Shown: positions 1-9,540 of the stretch, piece by piece
Numbering within the stretch: position 1 is the stretch's first letter
How the letters are laid out: every line of letters begins with the position of its first letter
Origin: Gracilariopsis chorda
Taxonomy: Eukaryota; Rhodophyta; Florideophyceae; Gracilariales; Gracilariaceae
Direction: 5' to 3'
Assembly (NCBI GenBank): GCA_003194525.1
Contig: NBIV01000648.1
Span: forward strand, 1-29,699
DNA: 29,699 nucleotides
Program-made: the position numbers and the translations under genes
Notes under the pieces: model-generated
The model's database searches: none
What the model was told of the DNA's origin: nothing
What the model saw: only the letters and a program-made list of their open reading frames with translations

Positions 1-160
1 GTTATCACCCCCGCAGGGGAATGCAGCATCGACTCCGGCTGTTGCCGCAGTGCCGCAGGCATCCCGGCCTGCTCCCTGTCGCGGCTTCAAGCCCCCGTGG
101 AACGGGCGATAACATCCCCAGGGGACTTCCCTGGAATCCCAGGTCCGCGCTCTGTGGACC

Positions 161-1909
161 GCCCATGACACCCTTGTAGGGGAACTAAAATCCCTCCAAG
201 AGGTGGTCTCGGCAACCCCCGTAAAGGAGGTCGCCGAGGAACTCCGTATTTTACGGTCTGACGTCAACTCGTGTTGGAGAGTTTGGGACAACCCGCCACC
301 TTCATCGAAGGAGTTGAAGCCCGATTTGATCGGATTGGTGCCCGCCTGGAGACGCTGGAGCAGTTCGTCCTCATGGACAAACCATCCCCGGATGATCCGG
401 TAAACGAGGCATCGCACAACGACCAGCTTGCTGGGAAGAAGAACGCCGTCATCGACGGAAACACCACCGGAAATATTCGGACTCCGATTCTTCGACATCG
501 TCGGAATCATCCCGAAACCATTCGGTTAGCTCGAGCTCCTCGGACTCCGACTCGGAGGACGAGAAGCGAGGCTACTCCTCCCGCTCGAAGCGGTCATCGG
601 CCACTGAAGGTGTGGTCCGAACCGCCAGAAGGGGAGAAGACACCCCGGTCTCCGGAATTGAAACCGACAAACCCGGATTACCGGAAGCTTTTATCATACC
701 GGTACTACCGGCTCGAAGATTCGTCACTTGGACGTACGCCCCGTGGTACGGGAAAGGTGCGAGAATGCATTAAGCGAATGCAGCTCTCGCTCCGCAACCA
801 GTATTTTACTGGAGAGGACCCAGTCCTAGTACTGGATTTCCTATCCCGCTTTGTAGCGGAGGCCGATATCCTCGGTATGAATGAGGGACAAGCCTATTTG
901 GCTTTACCGTATTTCTTACGGGGAGTGGCGGAGGACCAATACACCTCTGTCAGAGGATCTTCTCGCGCCTCCGAGGGAGGAGTTACTTGCTGGCCGGAGG
1001 CTGTGCAGTATCTTCTGCGCTCCTACGCCACCAACACCGCTATTCAGCAGGCTATCCTCGCTTTGCGAGATACACGCCAGCGTGCTGGAGAGACCGAGAC
1101 CGATTACTCGGTGCGCCTTAACAAGGCTTTCCACAGATGTGGTAACGTATACCCCGCTGGGGACGCAGTACCATGTTCATTGATGGTCTTGACCCGGCAA
1201 TCCGGAGTTTAGTTACCCGTTATCGGGAGGACAAGCGAAGGATCACCTACCTCGAGCTGGTCCAACACGCTCGAGCGGAAGGGGATGCACTTCGTGCAAG
1301 AACTCCGAACAATCGGTCTAAATCCGCCAAGGCGTTGTTGCTGGAAAGCGAAGCTTCCTCTCTCCCCGCTCACCGCGGATGGGAACCCTGGACAGGGATT
1401 TGATACCGTGCATTTAGTGCAGGGGGATGGTGTGTCGATACCCACCAGTGATTACCGTCAACGACGGAGATGACCCATGATACGGAACAGAAGATCCCGT
1501 TCTATACGGTGGTAACAGTCGGGTTCAACCCCAACGACTCCCGTTTTCAAACGGTCAATCCCGTTATCAACGGCCTGGATGGACTGACACCCGCCCTGCG
1601 GTTCGCTTCTCCGATACTCGGAATAATAATCCGCGTGTCGCGGTGCTGGCTCTCATTTGCCACCTGTGCTATGCCCATGGCCATACCTCTCCTCAGTGTA
1701 TTTGTTCACTGAAGGATATGGCCAAGGTGGTGGCAAATTATGAGGCCCTCACTCCAGAGGAGAAACGTTCCGTCCCGACGGCTTCCTACCTCCGTGCTAA
1801 AACGGACTTTTCCATGCCCTACCACAGACCCGCGTGCGCGGCAAGCTTCATACACCCCGATTCGGGAGATCACGCAACCATCCGTTGCAACCCCCGCTTA
1901 TGCGGATAG
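161..1909 (+). pseudogene. gag: Gypsy gag (capsid/nucleocapsid), frameshifted
   Basis: This region encodes the structural Gag polyprotein that would form the virus-like particle. It is spread over several frames. A helical N-terminal part runs at 161-270 in one frame and continues at 271-470 in another (ending near RLETLEQFVLMDKPSPDD). About 470-720 reads as a Ser/Asp-rich low-complexity stretch in the alternative frame (SDSDSSTSSESS-like). About 720-1170 is the capsid-like region (YFTGEDPVLVLDFLSRFVAE, then ETETDYSVRLNKAFHRCGN), continuing near 1173 (MFIDGLDPAIRSLV). A zinc knuckle C-X2-C-X4-H-X4-C lies at 1658-1699 (C codons 1658, 1667, 1697; H codon 1682). No single start codon can be defended because the upstream part is outside the window. 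At least four frame changes are needed, so it is scored as broken. Confidence 0.8.
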
Positions 1910-2023
1910 AAACCCCGTCAACGGGATGAAGCACTCGTTGTCGAGGAAACCAACCCACCGCCGAAGGCGGAAAACTAACTGAGGGAGTCTCCCTTTGGGA
2001 GAGGCGTCTCAAGAACGAGGCTG

Positions 2024-2917
2024 TTGGCGCCCGAGCGTCCTGCCTCGCTCCCGGTGAAGTCTCTCGAGGAAGACACCGCTGACGCGGACTCTGCGCACCT
2101 CGGTGTGTTGCGTCGCCCGTGGATACGGAGTAAAATTCCGGATTCCGGTAGAGTCTTGGTCTTGGCCAAGCGCAATTATAAGGTCTATGACCCTTGGCTT
2201 GACCCCCAGTTTATGGTGAGGTTTCTCACCGTCCTGGATACAGGTGCAGGCCCCAACTTTGTTGTGGAATCATTGTTACCCCCGCTTGTGCGGTCGCGTA
2301 TCCGCTCTGACGCGGTCCCCGACATTTCGGATGCGAACAACAATCCGTTACAAACGGTGGGCACAGTGGACCTCGTCGTGAGACTTGGTACCTCTGTGGT
2401 GAAGTTGGACTTCATCGTTTGCCGTTCATTGGCAGCACCAGTCATACTGGGATGTGATTACTGCGACAGATTTGTCGACGCAATCAGGCCCCGCCTCAGG
2501 CGTGTAGAACTTGACGACGGATCGTCGGTTCCGATTGTTCGCCGCCCGCTAAAGCGGTCCTCTCGGAAACAAGTTCCGCTCCCTGCTGCGCAGGAACCAC
2601 CGCCCGCGTCCCGCGAGTCCACCAAGCTCCGCGTCGCTGCCTCGGTTTCTATACCGGCTGAGTCCCAAGTCTGGGTGCAGGTAAATTCCCGTCAACACGG
2701 TCTTCGGGTTATACAACCCCTCGCCTCGTTGTACGAGAAATCCCAGCTGGCGCTGGCTAATGGAATTGTCTCCATTTCCCCGGATGTTCCCTTTCCGGAT
2801 ATTGGTTGCCAACCTTGGCAAACACCCCCAGTATCTGGTCAAACACCAAGTAATTGGGAGTGTAACCCCCCATCCTATGGGAATGCTGCCAAGAACAGCT
2901 TCCCCCCTCCTTTCTGA
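2024..2917 (+). CDS. pol (PR): Gypsy aspartic protease region of pol (partial reading frame)
   Basis: This frame encodes the retropepsin that would cleave the Gag-Pol polyprotein. The catalytic motif Asp-Thr-Gly-Ala is at 2237-2248, in the context VLDTGAGPNFV. It is followed about 70 residues later by a hydrophobic-Leu-Gly motif, VILGCDYCD (about 2440-2470), as in retroviral-type proteases. The remaining 150 codons are a linker towards RT, rich in Pro, Ser and Arg. The frame is open for about 297 codons, but its upstream end uses no ATG; it is an internal part of a polyprotein, so no start is proposed. It closes at a TGA near 2915 while the RT lies in other frames, so the polyprotein is interrupted here. 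Confidence 0.85.
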   Translation: MAPERPASLPVKSLEEDTADADSAHLGVLRRPWIRSKIPDSGRVLVLAKRNYKVYDPWLDPQFMVRFLTVLDTGAGPNFVVESLLPPLVRSRIRSDAVPDISDANNNPLQTVGTVDLVVRLGTSVVKLDFIVCRSLAAPVILGCDYCDRFVDAIRPRLRRVELDDGSSVPIVRRPLKRSSRKQVPLPAAQEPPPASRESTKLRVAASVSIPAESQVWVQVNSRQHGLRVIQPLASLYEKSQLALANGIVSISPDVPFPDIGCQPWQTPPVSGQTPSNWECNPPSYGNAAKNSFPPPF

Positions 2918-3150
2918 GGACGCCCCGCGAAGACGTCAAGTCTAAGGAGGGGAGGAAACCGCTACTTCAGCGTCGAACATACCGAGTAACTCGGAATTGC
3001 GAACCACACCTGTCCACAGGACAATGCTCCATCGAGCAACGACCGGATTGATCCGGAAAAAGCACTTGAAGCGCTGGACTTTCAGCCACGTGCCAGAGTC
3101 GCACCGCGACAAACTCCGTACTATGTTACGGGAATTCACCACAATGTGGG

Positions 3151-4051
3151 ATGGCTCGCTTGGCGAGATTATGCAACGGAACACCGGATCGATTTAATCC
3201 CCGGTGCGCGACCGGTTGCACAACCCCTTACAGGGCAGGTCCGAAAGCTCGGGAAGAGGAGCAGTCCCAGGTGGACAAGATGCTCCGCGCAGGTGTGATT
3301 GAGCCCGCTCAATCACCCTGGGCATCCCCAGTTGTACTGGCTTTAAAGGCCGACGGAACCTGGAGGTTCTGTGTCGACTACCGCCGGCTCAATGCCGTGA
3401 CTGTTAGGGACACGTACCCCATCCCTCGTATGGACGAGTGCATTGACTCCCTTGGAGACGCCACCGTGTTCACGGCCCTTGATGCCAATTGGGGATATTG
3501 GCAAGTACCTGTCAGACAGGAGGATCGCGACAAAACCGCATTCACCTGCCATGCAGGAACGTACCGCTTCAAGCGGATGCCATTTGGGTAACCAACGCCC
3601 CCGCCACCTTTCAGCGTGCAGTAGATATTCTACTCAACCGCTTTAAGTGGCGGAGTTGTCTGGTCTACCTTGATGATATTATCATCTTCTCCAACTCGTT
3701 GGACGACCATCTCACTCACGTCCGAGACGTGCTGACCGTACTCCGCGATGCGGAATTACCCTCAAGTTGAGGAAATGCGAGTTTTTCACAGATACTGTGA
3801 AGTATCTGGGTCACATTATCCGTCCTGGACGGTTAGCGATCGAGAAAGCTCGAGTCAAATCCCTCGTTGAGGCGAAAGAACCCCGTACTCAAACGGAACT
3901 GCGCTCCTTTCTGGGGCTGGTCAACGTCTATCGACGGTTTATCCCGAACTTTTCGGATACTGCAGCGCCCCTGAACGCGTTGTTGCGAAAGGGGAACCCC
4001 CAAAACTGGGAACATTTACGCCCGAGCAATCGGAAGCTTTTAACTCCTTAA
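3151..4051 (+). pseudogene. pol (RT): Gypsy reverse transcriptase, two or more frameshifts
   Basis: RNA-dependent DNA polymerase domain of the Ty3/Gypsy type. Motifs in order: VVLALKADGTWRFCVDYRRL (about 3330-3390), DTYPIPRMDECIDSLG (about 3409-3455), DKTAFTCHAGTYRFKRMPFG (3530-3591), LTNAPATFQRAVDILLNRF in a new frame, catalytic YLDD at 3666-3677, then KYLGHIIRPGRL and ELRSFLGLVNVYRRFIPNFS in a third frame. Two single-base deletions relative to the right copy explain the breaks: one T lost after GGG near 3590 and one G lost near 3752. The right copy is intact over both places. The catalytic residues are all encoded, so the domain would be complete if the two bases were restored by correction of a sequencing error. 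As read, it is a pseudogene. Confidence 0.92.
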
Positions 4052-4055
4052 AGGA

Positions 4056-4535
4056 GGCTGTCACATCAGCACCAATCCTACATCTCCCAAAACTTGGGTT
4101 TCCATACTCCGTAGAATACGGACTCGAGCGACTACCAAGTCGGGTGTGGTCTTTTTCAACCACCCCCGAGGGGGAACGACATCCAATTGCTTATTGGTCA
4201 CGTTCGCTCAATGTTCATGGAGCGAACTACTCCGTATCGGAGAAAGAGTGCTCGCCGTCGTATGGGCGATGACCACTCTGCGCCCCTACCTTATGGGAAT
4301 TCACTTCACCGTGTACACGGATCATTCCTCATTGAGGTGGTTGATGAATATCTCCGACCCGTCGGGACCCCTCATGCGCTGGAGACTCCGCCTCGCGGAA
4401 TATGACTTTCAAGTCATTTATAAAAAGGGTGCGCAGAACACCCAGGCGACGCTTTATCGCGGTTTACCACAAGTGGGGAAGCACTCCCAACGGAGGATGA
4501 TGAAGTCCATGTTACATGGCTATAAACCCGGATGA
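4056..4535 (+). pseudogene. pol (RH): Gypsy RNase H domain, frameshifted
   Basis: RNase H degrades the RNA strand of the RNA-DNA hybrid during reverse transcription. Visible motifs are YWSRSLN (about 4192, in an interrupted frame), the SEKECLAVVWAMTTLRPYL block (about 4240-4296) with the catalytic Glu, and FTVYTDHSSLRWLM (about 4306-4350) with the catalytic Asp. These are followed by RLAEYDFQVIYKKGAQNTQA, the usual end of the domain before the H2C2 linker. The N-terminal Asp segment is scrambled: compared with the right copy there is an extra A near 4116 and a missing A near 4159. Near 4447 a C is missing, which breaks the ADALSR motif typical of this junction. Nonfunctional as read. Confidence 0.85.
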
Positions 4536-4664
4536 TCCGGAATATGCCGTCGAGGCTAGGCCAGAAACCTGGGACGAGGATGCTGATTTTGACGAACTAC
4601 TCGCATCGCGAGATAAATCTGAGAACCCGTTACCGGGAAACTTTGTACGGTATCACCGGAAGAA

Positions 4665-5500
4665 ATGATCCGAGAACAATTCGGCGACCCATTCTGTACG
4701 AGAATTCGTGCCCGTATCAACCTTGGTGAAGATCTCCCTTTCAGGGTAAACGACGAAGGCTACCTCGTAAGAAAGGTCGAAGCCGCCCCACAGATTGTGG
4801 TACCACATTCCCTGCAATCGCGGGTGTTACATCTATCACACTACGCCCCCATTGGAGGTCACCCAGGTGGGAGGAAACTCTACCTAACCCTGCGAAGGGA
4901 TTTCTATTGGCCCGCAATGGCGGTGGATTGCTACGCAACTGTGCAGTTTTGTAGCGAATGCGCGAAGAATCGCGTTCAAACTCCGCAAAAATGCAAAGAA
5001 GATGAAAACTATTCCCCGCAAGGGCGCCGCTCGAGTTTATTGCGATCGATATTCTCGGACCATTACTCACCACGAAACGTGGAAACAAGTTTCTACTTGT
5101 CATTACCGACTGCTTTTCTAAGCTGGTACGGACTGTCCCTCTTCGGAGGATAACCGCTCTCACGGTGGCCCAGGCTCTGGTGACGCACTGGATTTTTGTC
5201 TACGGTCCCCCTGTAGATGTGCTCTCTGACAACGGGAAGCAGTTCGTGAGCAAGTTCTTCCAGGATGTTTGTCGCATCCTGGATGTCAAGAACTTGTTCA
5301 CGACTACCTACCACCCCCAGTGTAATGGGCAAGTTGAACGGTTTAACCGGACGTTACTAGCGGCGTTACGTTCCTACGTCGCTGACCACCCAACGAATTG
5401 GGATCTCTACGCTGATGCGGTAACCTACGCGTACAATACGCAGGTACACCGGACTACCGGAGTTTTCGCCATTCGAGTTAGTTCTATCTAGAACACCCCC
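4665..5500 (+). pseudogene. pol (IN): Gypsy integrase: H2C2 zinc finger and DDE core, frameshifted
   Basis: The integrase would join the cDNA to chromosomal DNA. The H2C2 zinc-binding module lies at about 4830-4977 (SHYAPIGGHPGG, then FCSECAKNR). The catalytic core follows. The first Asp is in EFIAIDILGP from 5033, the second Asp in VLSDNGKQFVSKFF (about 5217-5258) and the Glu in NGQVERFNRTLL (about 5323-5358), giving a complete D,D-35,E set. The core frame from 5033 joins the frame that closes at 5491. Breaks relative to the right copy are an extra T near 4975, an extra A near 5005 and an extra T near 5465, all in short homopolymers. The catalytic triad is retained, so decay or error is confined to the frame, not the active site. 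Confidence 0.92.
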
Positions 5501-6126
5501 GCCTGTGGCGCTGGAACCCCAAGCTACCTTGGACAATTTCCCATCTGTGGGTATCTACCGGCAGAAATGGAAGCAATGGCTTTCCAAGCTGGTCCCCGCT
5601 GCGCGGAAGTCTATGGCACGGGCCCAAGCCGCTTTACAAGCGGGATTTTGACGGTCGCTTGCGAGGAAAACCGTCCCCGATTCGGGCAAATAACTACGTC
5701 TTCATCAGGGAGGAATACTACAACCCGGAACGGGAGAAGCGTCACAAACTCTCGCCTGTGGCGGATGGACCCTTCAAGGTCATCTCTGTTAACACCGACA
5801 CTGTCGTGGTAGAGAGGGGCGACACGCACGAACGGATTTCCCGTGATCGTGTTGTCCTTGCCCCTCCTTCCTCGTCAGAGGTAGTCCTGGATCCAGGCAA
5901 CCCCGTTTCTACGGACTCTGCAACACCGGAACAATCCGGGAGTACTAGACCTACGGTACTACCACACCCCAGCCGGGGACTCTCAGACCTACCGACTCTG
6001 TCGGACTCACCGGCTCAGCCGGGTAATTCGGGCCCTCAGCGCCCGCCCTACCACGTCTGCCCCACTGGCGCGCATCTATACCCGCCAGGCGGGGAATGTT
6101 ATCCCTTATCCCGCCGCTCCGTCTAA
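5500..6126 (+). pseudogene. pol (IN C-term): Gypsy integrase C-terminal GPY/F module
   Basis: The part after the DDE core encodes the GPY/F module of chromovirus integrases, which follows the core and contributes to multimerisation and DNA binding. It is seen as KLSPVADGPFKVISVNTDTV and VVERGDTHERISRDRVVLAP (about 5748-5865). The segment before it (about 5500-5660) is helical and basic (QKWKQWLSKLVPAARKSMAR). After 5865 the frame continues as a Pro/Ser/Thr-rich, disordered-looking stretch to a stop at 6126. Usually the chromodomain would follow within tens of residues. Here it is about 1.4 kb further on, which is the odd feature of this integrase. Confidence 0.8.
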
Positions 6127-7298
6127 GGAGGGGGAGGGGAACACTCGTTTTCGAGGAACGATATCGCCGTCGCAACGGGAAACACACCGTAACATACGGA
6201 ACACTGACCGTGGAGCACGGAGTATGTCACGCGACACTAATCCCCCGTTCCCGGGCCGTGCTGTGCAACAGGAACCAGACGCGCAGGCCCCGCAAAAGCG
6301 GCAAATACACCGTTTGTCACGGGAAAACGAGAAGCCTCACTCCAATACCGCAGCAGCGGAAAGACAATCGCCCGATGCCTCGAAGCCGCCGTTGGCGGAA
6401 GTCCCCGCGGAAGCGGTTCAATCAGGTCGATCAGACCCGCGCCCTGCGGAGAAGGGCGCCCAGATACGCCGGCCTCACAGGGGAATACCCACACCCCTCT
6501 TGGGGAAAAAGGCGGCCAAGCTGCAGTCGAAGCTTTAAGCCCTGGCTCGCAAGCACCGGAAACGCCTCCCATCGTTGACGGAATCAAAGCCCCGCTACGG
6601 GGAAAAATTTGTGCCAACCCCCGCATCGCCGCGGCGAAGAACCGAGGAACTCGGGAATAACGCGCGCCATTGCACGCTCGAAACCGGTCGTACCGGACGC
6701 TGCTCCTCCTCACGAAGATGGTGCACTGCGCTTAGCGGCAATTCCCCTGAAAAGGGTGTCATCGGCACCTGCCCGGCACCCCCCAGAGGGGAATTTTGAC
6801 CAAAATACCGGTGTACCGGAGTTAGCCCCAGGCAACCCGTCAGTAGCCGGGGACACCACGGCATCGCCGGAACGTATGGTGCAAAGCGCTCGTGCGCCTG
6901 CCAGGGAGGCGGTTTGCCACACAATCACCGTGTCGCACGGGACCCCCCAGGGGGTTGTGGAAATGCCGATCCCGCAGGAGCGGTCATCTTCCCGCAAACT
7001 CGCGGTTCGTGAGCTCAACCGCGAAGGCGGAGCCCAAGTCCCCCGCCGACTGGCGGTTCGCCCGGCCTACCGTGAAGACGGGAACAATGACACCCCAATG
7101 GAGAATGACTTGCCGGTGAAAACCGTGACACCACACACCCTCTTGAGGGATATTTTCCCGCATGAGCAGCGGCCACTAGGACAGCGCACGGCAACGTCAG
7201 AGTTATCGCCGAAAACCCTGCTAAGGGACATTATACCGCACAGCGGGCAGCCCCCGCAAGGAAGTACAACCACCACCCGGCACGGCCGGCAGGTCTAC
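6127..7298 (+). other. Long low-complexity tether between GPY/F and chromodomain
   Basis: About 1.2 kb of coding-like sequence joins the integrase to the chromodomain. Several overlapping frames are open and rich in Pro, Arg, Ser, Gly and Thr. The frame that runs into the chromodomain is open from about 6609. Near its end it holds two copies of a nine-residue motif, TLLRDIFPH at 7137-7163 and TLLRDIIPH at 7215-7241, 78 bp apart. The segment is unusually dense in short hairpins even for this element. The right copy aligns throughout but carries an extra 156 bp (26604-26759). The function is unknown. I infer a disordered linker whose sequence is only loosely constrained. Confidence 0.6.
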
Positions 7299-7505
7299 GA
7301 ACGAGAGTTCGTTGTAGACCGACTTGTCGGACACACCTGGGACCAGGATGGTATTCTACAATACCGCGTCCGCTGGTACGGGTATGACCCTAGTGGGGAT
7401 ACGTGGGAGCCAATCGAACACCTCCCACGGTCGCACGTCCTGCGATACCACCGTCAAACGGGAACTGCAGCCCCAGCCACGCTGGTTAATGCCCAAGTTG
7501 GGTAA
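7299..7505 (+). CDS. pol (CHD): Chromodomain at the C-terminus of the Gypsy polyprotein
   Basis: A chromodomain of about 55 residues: EREFVVDRLVGHTWDQDG, then LQYRVRWYGYDPSGDTWEPI and EHLPRSHVLRYHRQTG. The pattern of a Val-rich first strand, YxVRWxGY, then TWEP and a C-terminal helix is the canonical chromodomain fold. The usual aromatic cage is only partly evident at the first position (F in EFVVD), while W and Y of the RWYGY strand are present. In chromoviruses this domain directs integration to chromatin with particular histone marks; here that role is inferred from the family. It is intact in this copy and closes with TAA at 7503-7505. In the right copy the same domain is split by one extra G. 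Confidence 0.93.
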   Translation, partial: EREFVVDRLVGHTWDQDGILQYRVRWYGYDPSGDTWEPIEHLPRSHVLRYHRQTGTAAPATLVNAQVG

Positions 7506-7696
7506 CGTTGTCGCGCGAGCGGGGAGCGAAAGGAAAGGATAACAAGGCAAAGTCCGTCGAAGACGGGGAACTCAACCGAGAAGCACCGTTCTAAACGGGA
7601 AAGTTTATTCAAGGGAGCAGCTAGCTCCCCACAATACTACACTACACTAACTGGCATAGCCAGGGAAAGAAGAACCAGGAAACTGGACCAGAGGTT

Positions 7697-9484
7697 TCAC
7701 TCACCCCCATCGTCCGGGGCGTAACCCCCAGCAAGGCGGTAGGCCAACGCGTCCGCCATGGTGGTGACATCCCCCGATACCTCGGCAGCGCTAAGACCGG
7801 CACCCCGGAGGAAACGTGCGATGATTTCGTTTTCATTCGCCGTCACCCCGCTGGGGATAGAAGGTCCGGCACTTGCCGCCGAAGGGTCAGCAGCCGGCTC
7901 GGCCGGAGATGCCCCCTCTGGGAAAGCTTCCGCGCTAGCGCCGGTTTCCTCTACGTCCATCTCCCCGGGTTCTTCCGGTTCGTTATCGACCATTGGGTCA
8001 TCCCCGCCGTATGCACGGTAGTAGTCGTCGGAATCGACGTACCCCACCGGGTGGTCTTCCGGCACATGCCGGGGCGTATCGCGAAGCTCGCGCGCCTCCT
8101 CGGAGGAAATTTCCCGGAACTCCCAGGGGTCGAAGTAGATAAAATCCCCCGCAAGGGCGGTGTTTCTACCGAGTCCCGGACCACCGGTGTTACCACTACC
8201 TCCATCCAGACGACCGCTTTGCTCCAGCGGGACATCACTCCAGCTAACGCTGTCGATGTACCCAAGTAATTGGAGGACCTCTTCATTGTTGGCCTGGCCC
8301 CCAAGGGGGATGCGAAGATCCAGGTTTCGGATCGCTGCCCGCACACGCGGTTGAAGGAACCAGAGACGATACTGGTCGTACGCCTCGTTGAGGATAAAAG
8401 CCGCACTGCGGGCCGCCCAATCCGTAACCACTACGGACCACAACCCCGACCGGGGATCCTGCATGAGCAGCGAACCGAGGTACGTAAGTACCGGCGGGAG
8501 TTCTATGTAGCACCCTCGGCAGGCTTCATGGAAGCGCCACCACTCGGGGAGTGCTACATACCGACCTAGTCGGTGAGGCGGCGCAATCCGCTCTATCTCC
8601 ACGTTCTGATACGGGATAAAATACCCGAATCGGGATCGCCAACGCCGCTCGTAGTGGATGAAGTTTTGGAGAAAGTTGGACCGGTATTGCCGGGGAAGGT
8701 ACCTGAACTCCGCCCGAATAATCGGTCGCTCCCAGCAAAGGGCCTCTTGCAGCGCTGCGGGGAAATTCCTCCAAGCGAGGGTCTCGAGGCGGAGCAGGTT
8801 CTCGCCGTACCCAATCTCCCCGCGAGTGCGGAAGTAGCTAACGTCGAAGCCAAACTCCGGTGGGACCGGTACATCGAATGGAGCCCGGCTCTGCCGTTGA
8901 TACGCCATGCGCGTCAACGAGGTCTGTGCCGCAGTGACGGTCTCGCCCGAGTTTCTTCGGAGGTGGTGACGCGGAATCGCAATCCGGTGACGCCAATCCC
9001 ACGATGTGGTGACTGCTCTGGGCAGATCCCCCGGAAGGGTGTCTGAACCATCCGCATAAGCGGTGACCAATCCTTCATTGAGGACAGCGACCGGGTGAAA
9101 CCACGGGGCAAGGCGCAGGCGCGACGCGTGATTCCGATTCATCGGGTTGAGCCCCACCAGGGTGTTGTAAGTTGGCCAGTTGGACACCGGAGTGGTTCCG
9201 GAGGACACCACCGAAGGTGGTAGTGCGAAGGGATGGTCGGCTGCAGCAGCCATATTCCCCGGTTGTACCGGATTTCGATCGCCCTGAGGCAGGGGAACTG
9301 AACGGAAACCGGTGGTGTATCGCCCGAGAAGTCTCGGAGGTTGGCTGTGGTTGTTGATATTGTTGTCGTCGTTCATTTTTCCCTTTTGGAGGGTGGCTGT
9401 TGTTGTCGTTTGTGTGCTTGATGACTCTGGTGCAGAGGGATTTACCGGAGAACCGGAGACAAAGCACGCGCTATTATCACCCAT
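7697..9484 (-). CDS. Antisense ORF between pol and 3' LTR, 595 codons, unknown function
   Basis: An uninterrupted reading frame opposite to pol. The open frame extends to 9505, but the first ATG is at 9484-9482, giving 595 codons to the TGA at 7697-7699. I do not recognise the family. Residues 1-80 are polar and low complexity (Ser/Thr/Gln/Asn). About residues 80-430 look globular, with many aromatic and basic residues (for example PEWWRFHEACRGCYIEL, VVTDWAARSAAFILNEAYDQ). The C-terminal third is acidic and Pro/Ala-rich (PEEPGEMDVEETGASAEA) and ends with a short Ala/Leu-rich helix region. I see no zinc knuckle, protease, envelope-like membrane span or signal peptide. The frame is unbroken for 1.8 kb, whereas neighbouring pol has a frameshift every few hundred bases. 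Antisense ORFs between pol and the 3' LTR are known in some plant Gypsy families; relation to those is untested. Confidence 0.7.
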   Translation of the reverse strand: MGDNSACFVSGSPVNPSAPESSSTQTTTTATLQKGKMNDDNNINNHSQPPRLLGRYTTGFRSVPLPQGDRNPVQPGNMAAAADHPFALPPSVVSSGTTPVSNWPTYNTLVGLNPMNRNHASRLRLAPWFHPVAVLNEGLVTAYADGSDTLPGDLPRAVTTSWDWRHRIAIPRHHLRRNSGETVTAAQTSLTRMAYQRQSRAPFDVPVPPEFGFDVSYFRTRGEIGYGENLLRLETLAWRNFPAALQEALCWERPIIRAEFRYLPRQYRSNFLQNFIHYERRWRSRFGYFIPYQNVEIERIAPPHRLGRYVALPEWWRFHEACRGCYIELPPVLTYLGSLLMQDPRSGLWSVVVTDWAARSAAFILNEAYDQYRLWFLQPRVRAAIRNLDLRIPLGGQANNEEVLQLLGYIDSVSWSDVPLEQSGRLDGGSGNTGGPGLGRNTALAGDFIYFDPWEFREISSEEARELRDTPRHVPEDHPVGYVDSDDYYRAYGGDDPMVDNEPEEPGEMDVEETGASAEAFPEGASPAEPAADPSAASAGPSIPSGVTANENEIIARFLRGAGLSAAEVSGDVTTMADALAYRLAGGYAPDDGGE

Positions 9485-9528
9485 TTTCGTCTGGGAATCC
9501 TCCACGTCCGCGGTCGTTTTCCCGTCTT

Positions 9529-9538
9529 AAGGGGGGGA
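9529..9538 (+). promoter_or_regulatory. Polypurine tract, plus-strand primer of Gypsy left copy
   Basis: The purine run AAGGGGGGGA lies two bases before the TG that opens the 3' LTR. This is the normal place for the RNase H-resistant primer of plus-strand synthesis. The right copy has the matching run with one more G (on the minus strand at about 25217-25228). Confidence 0.85.
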
Positions 9539-9540
9539 TA

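Noticed and set aside
8270..9046. Plus-strand open frames of 99 and 157 codons opposite the antisense ORF.
   Set aside because: They are shadows of the continuous minus-strand frame and have no domain or start support.
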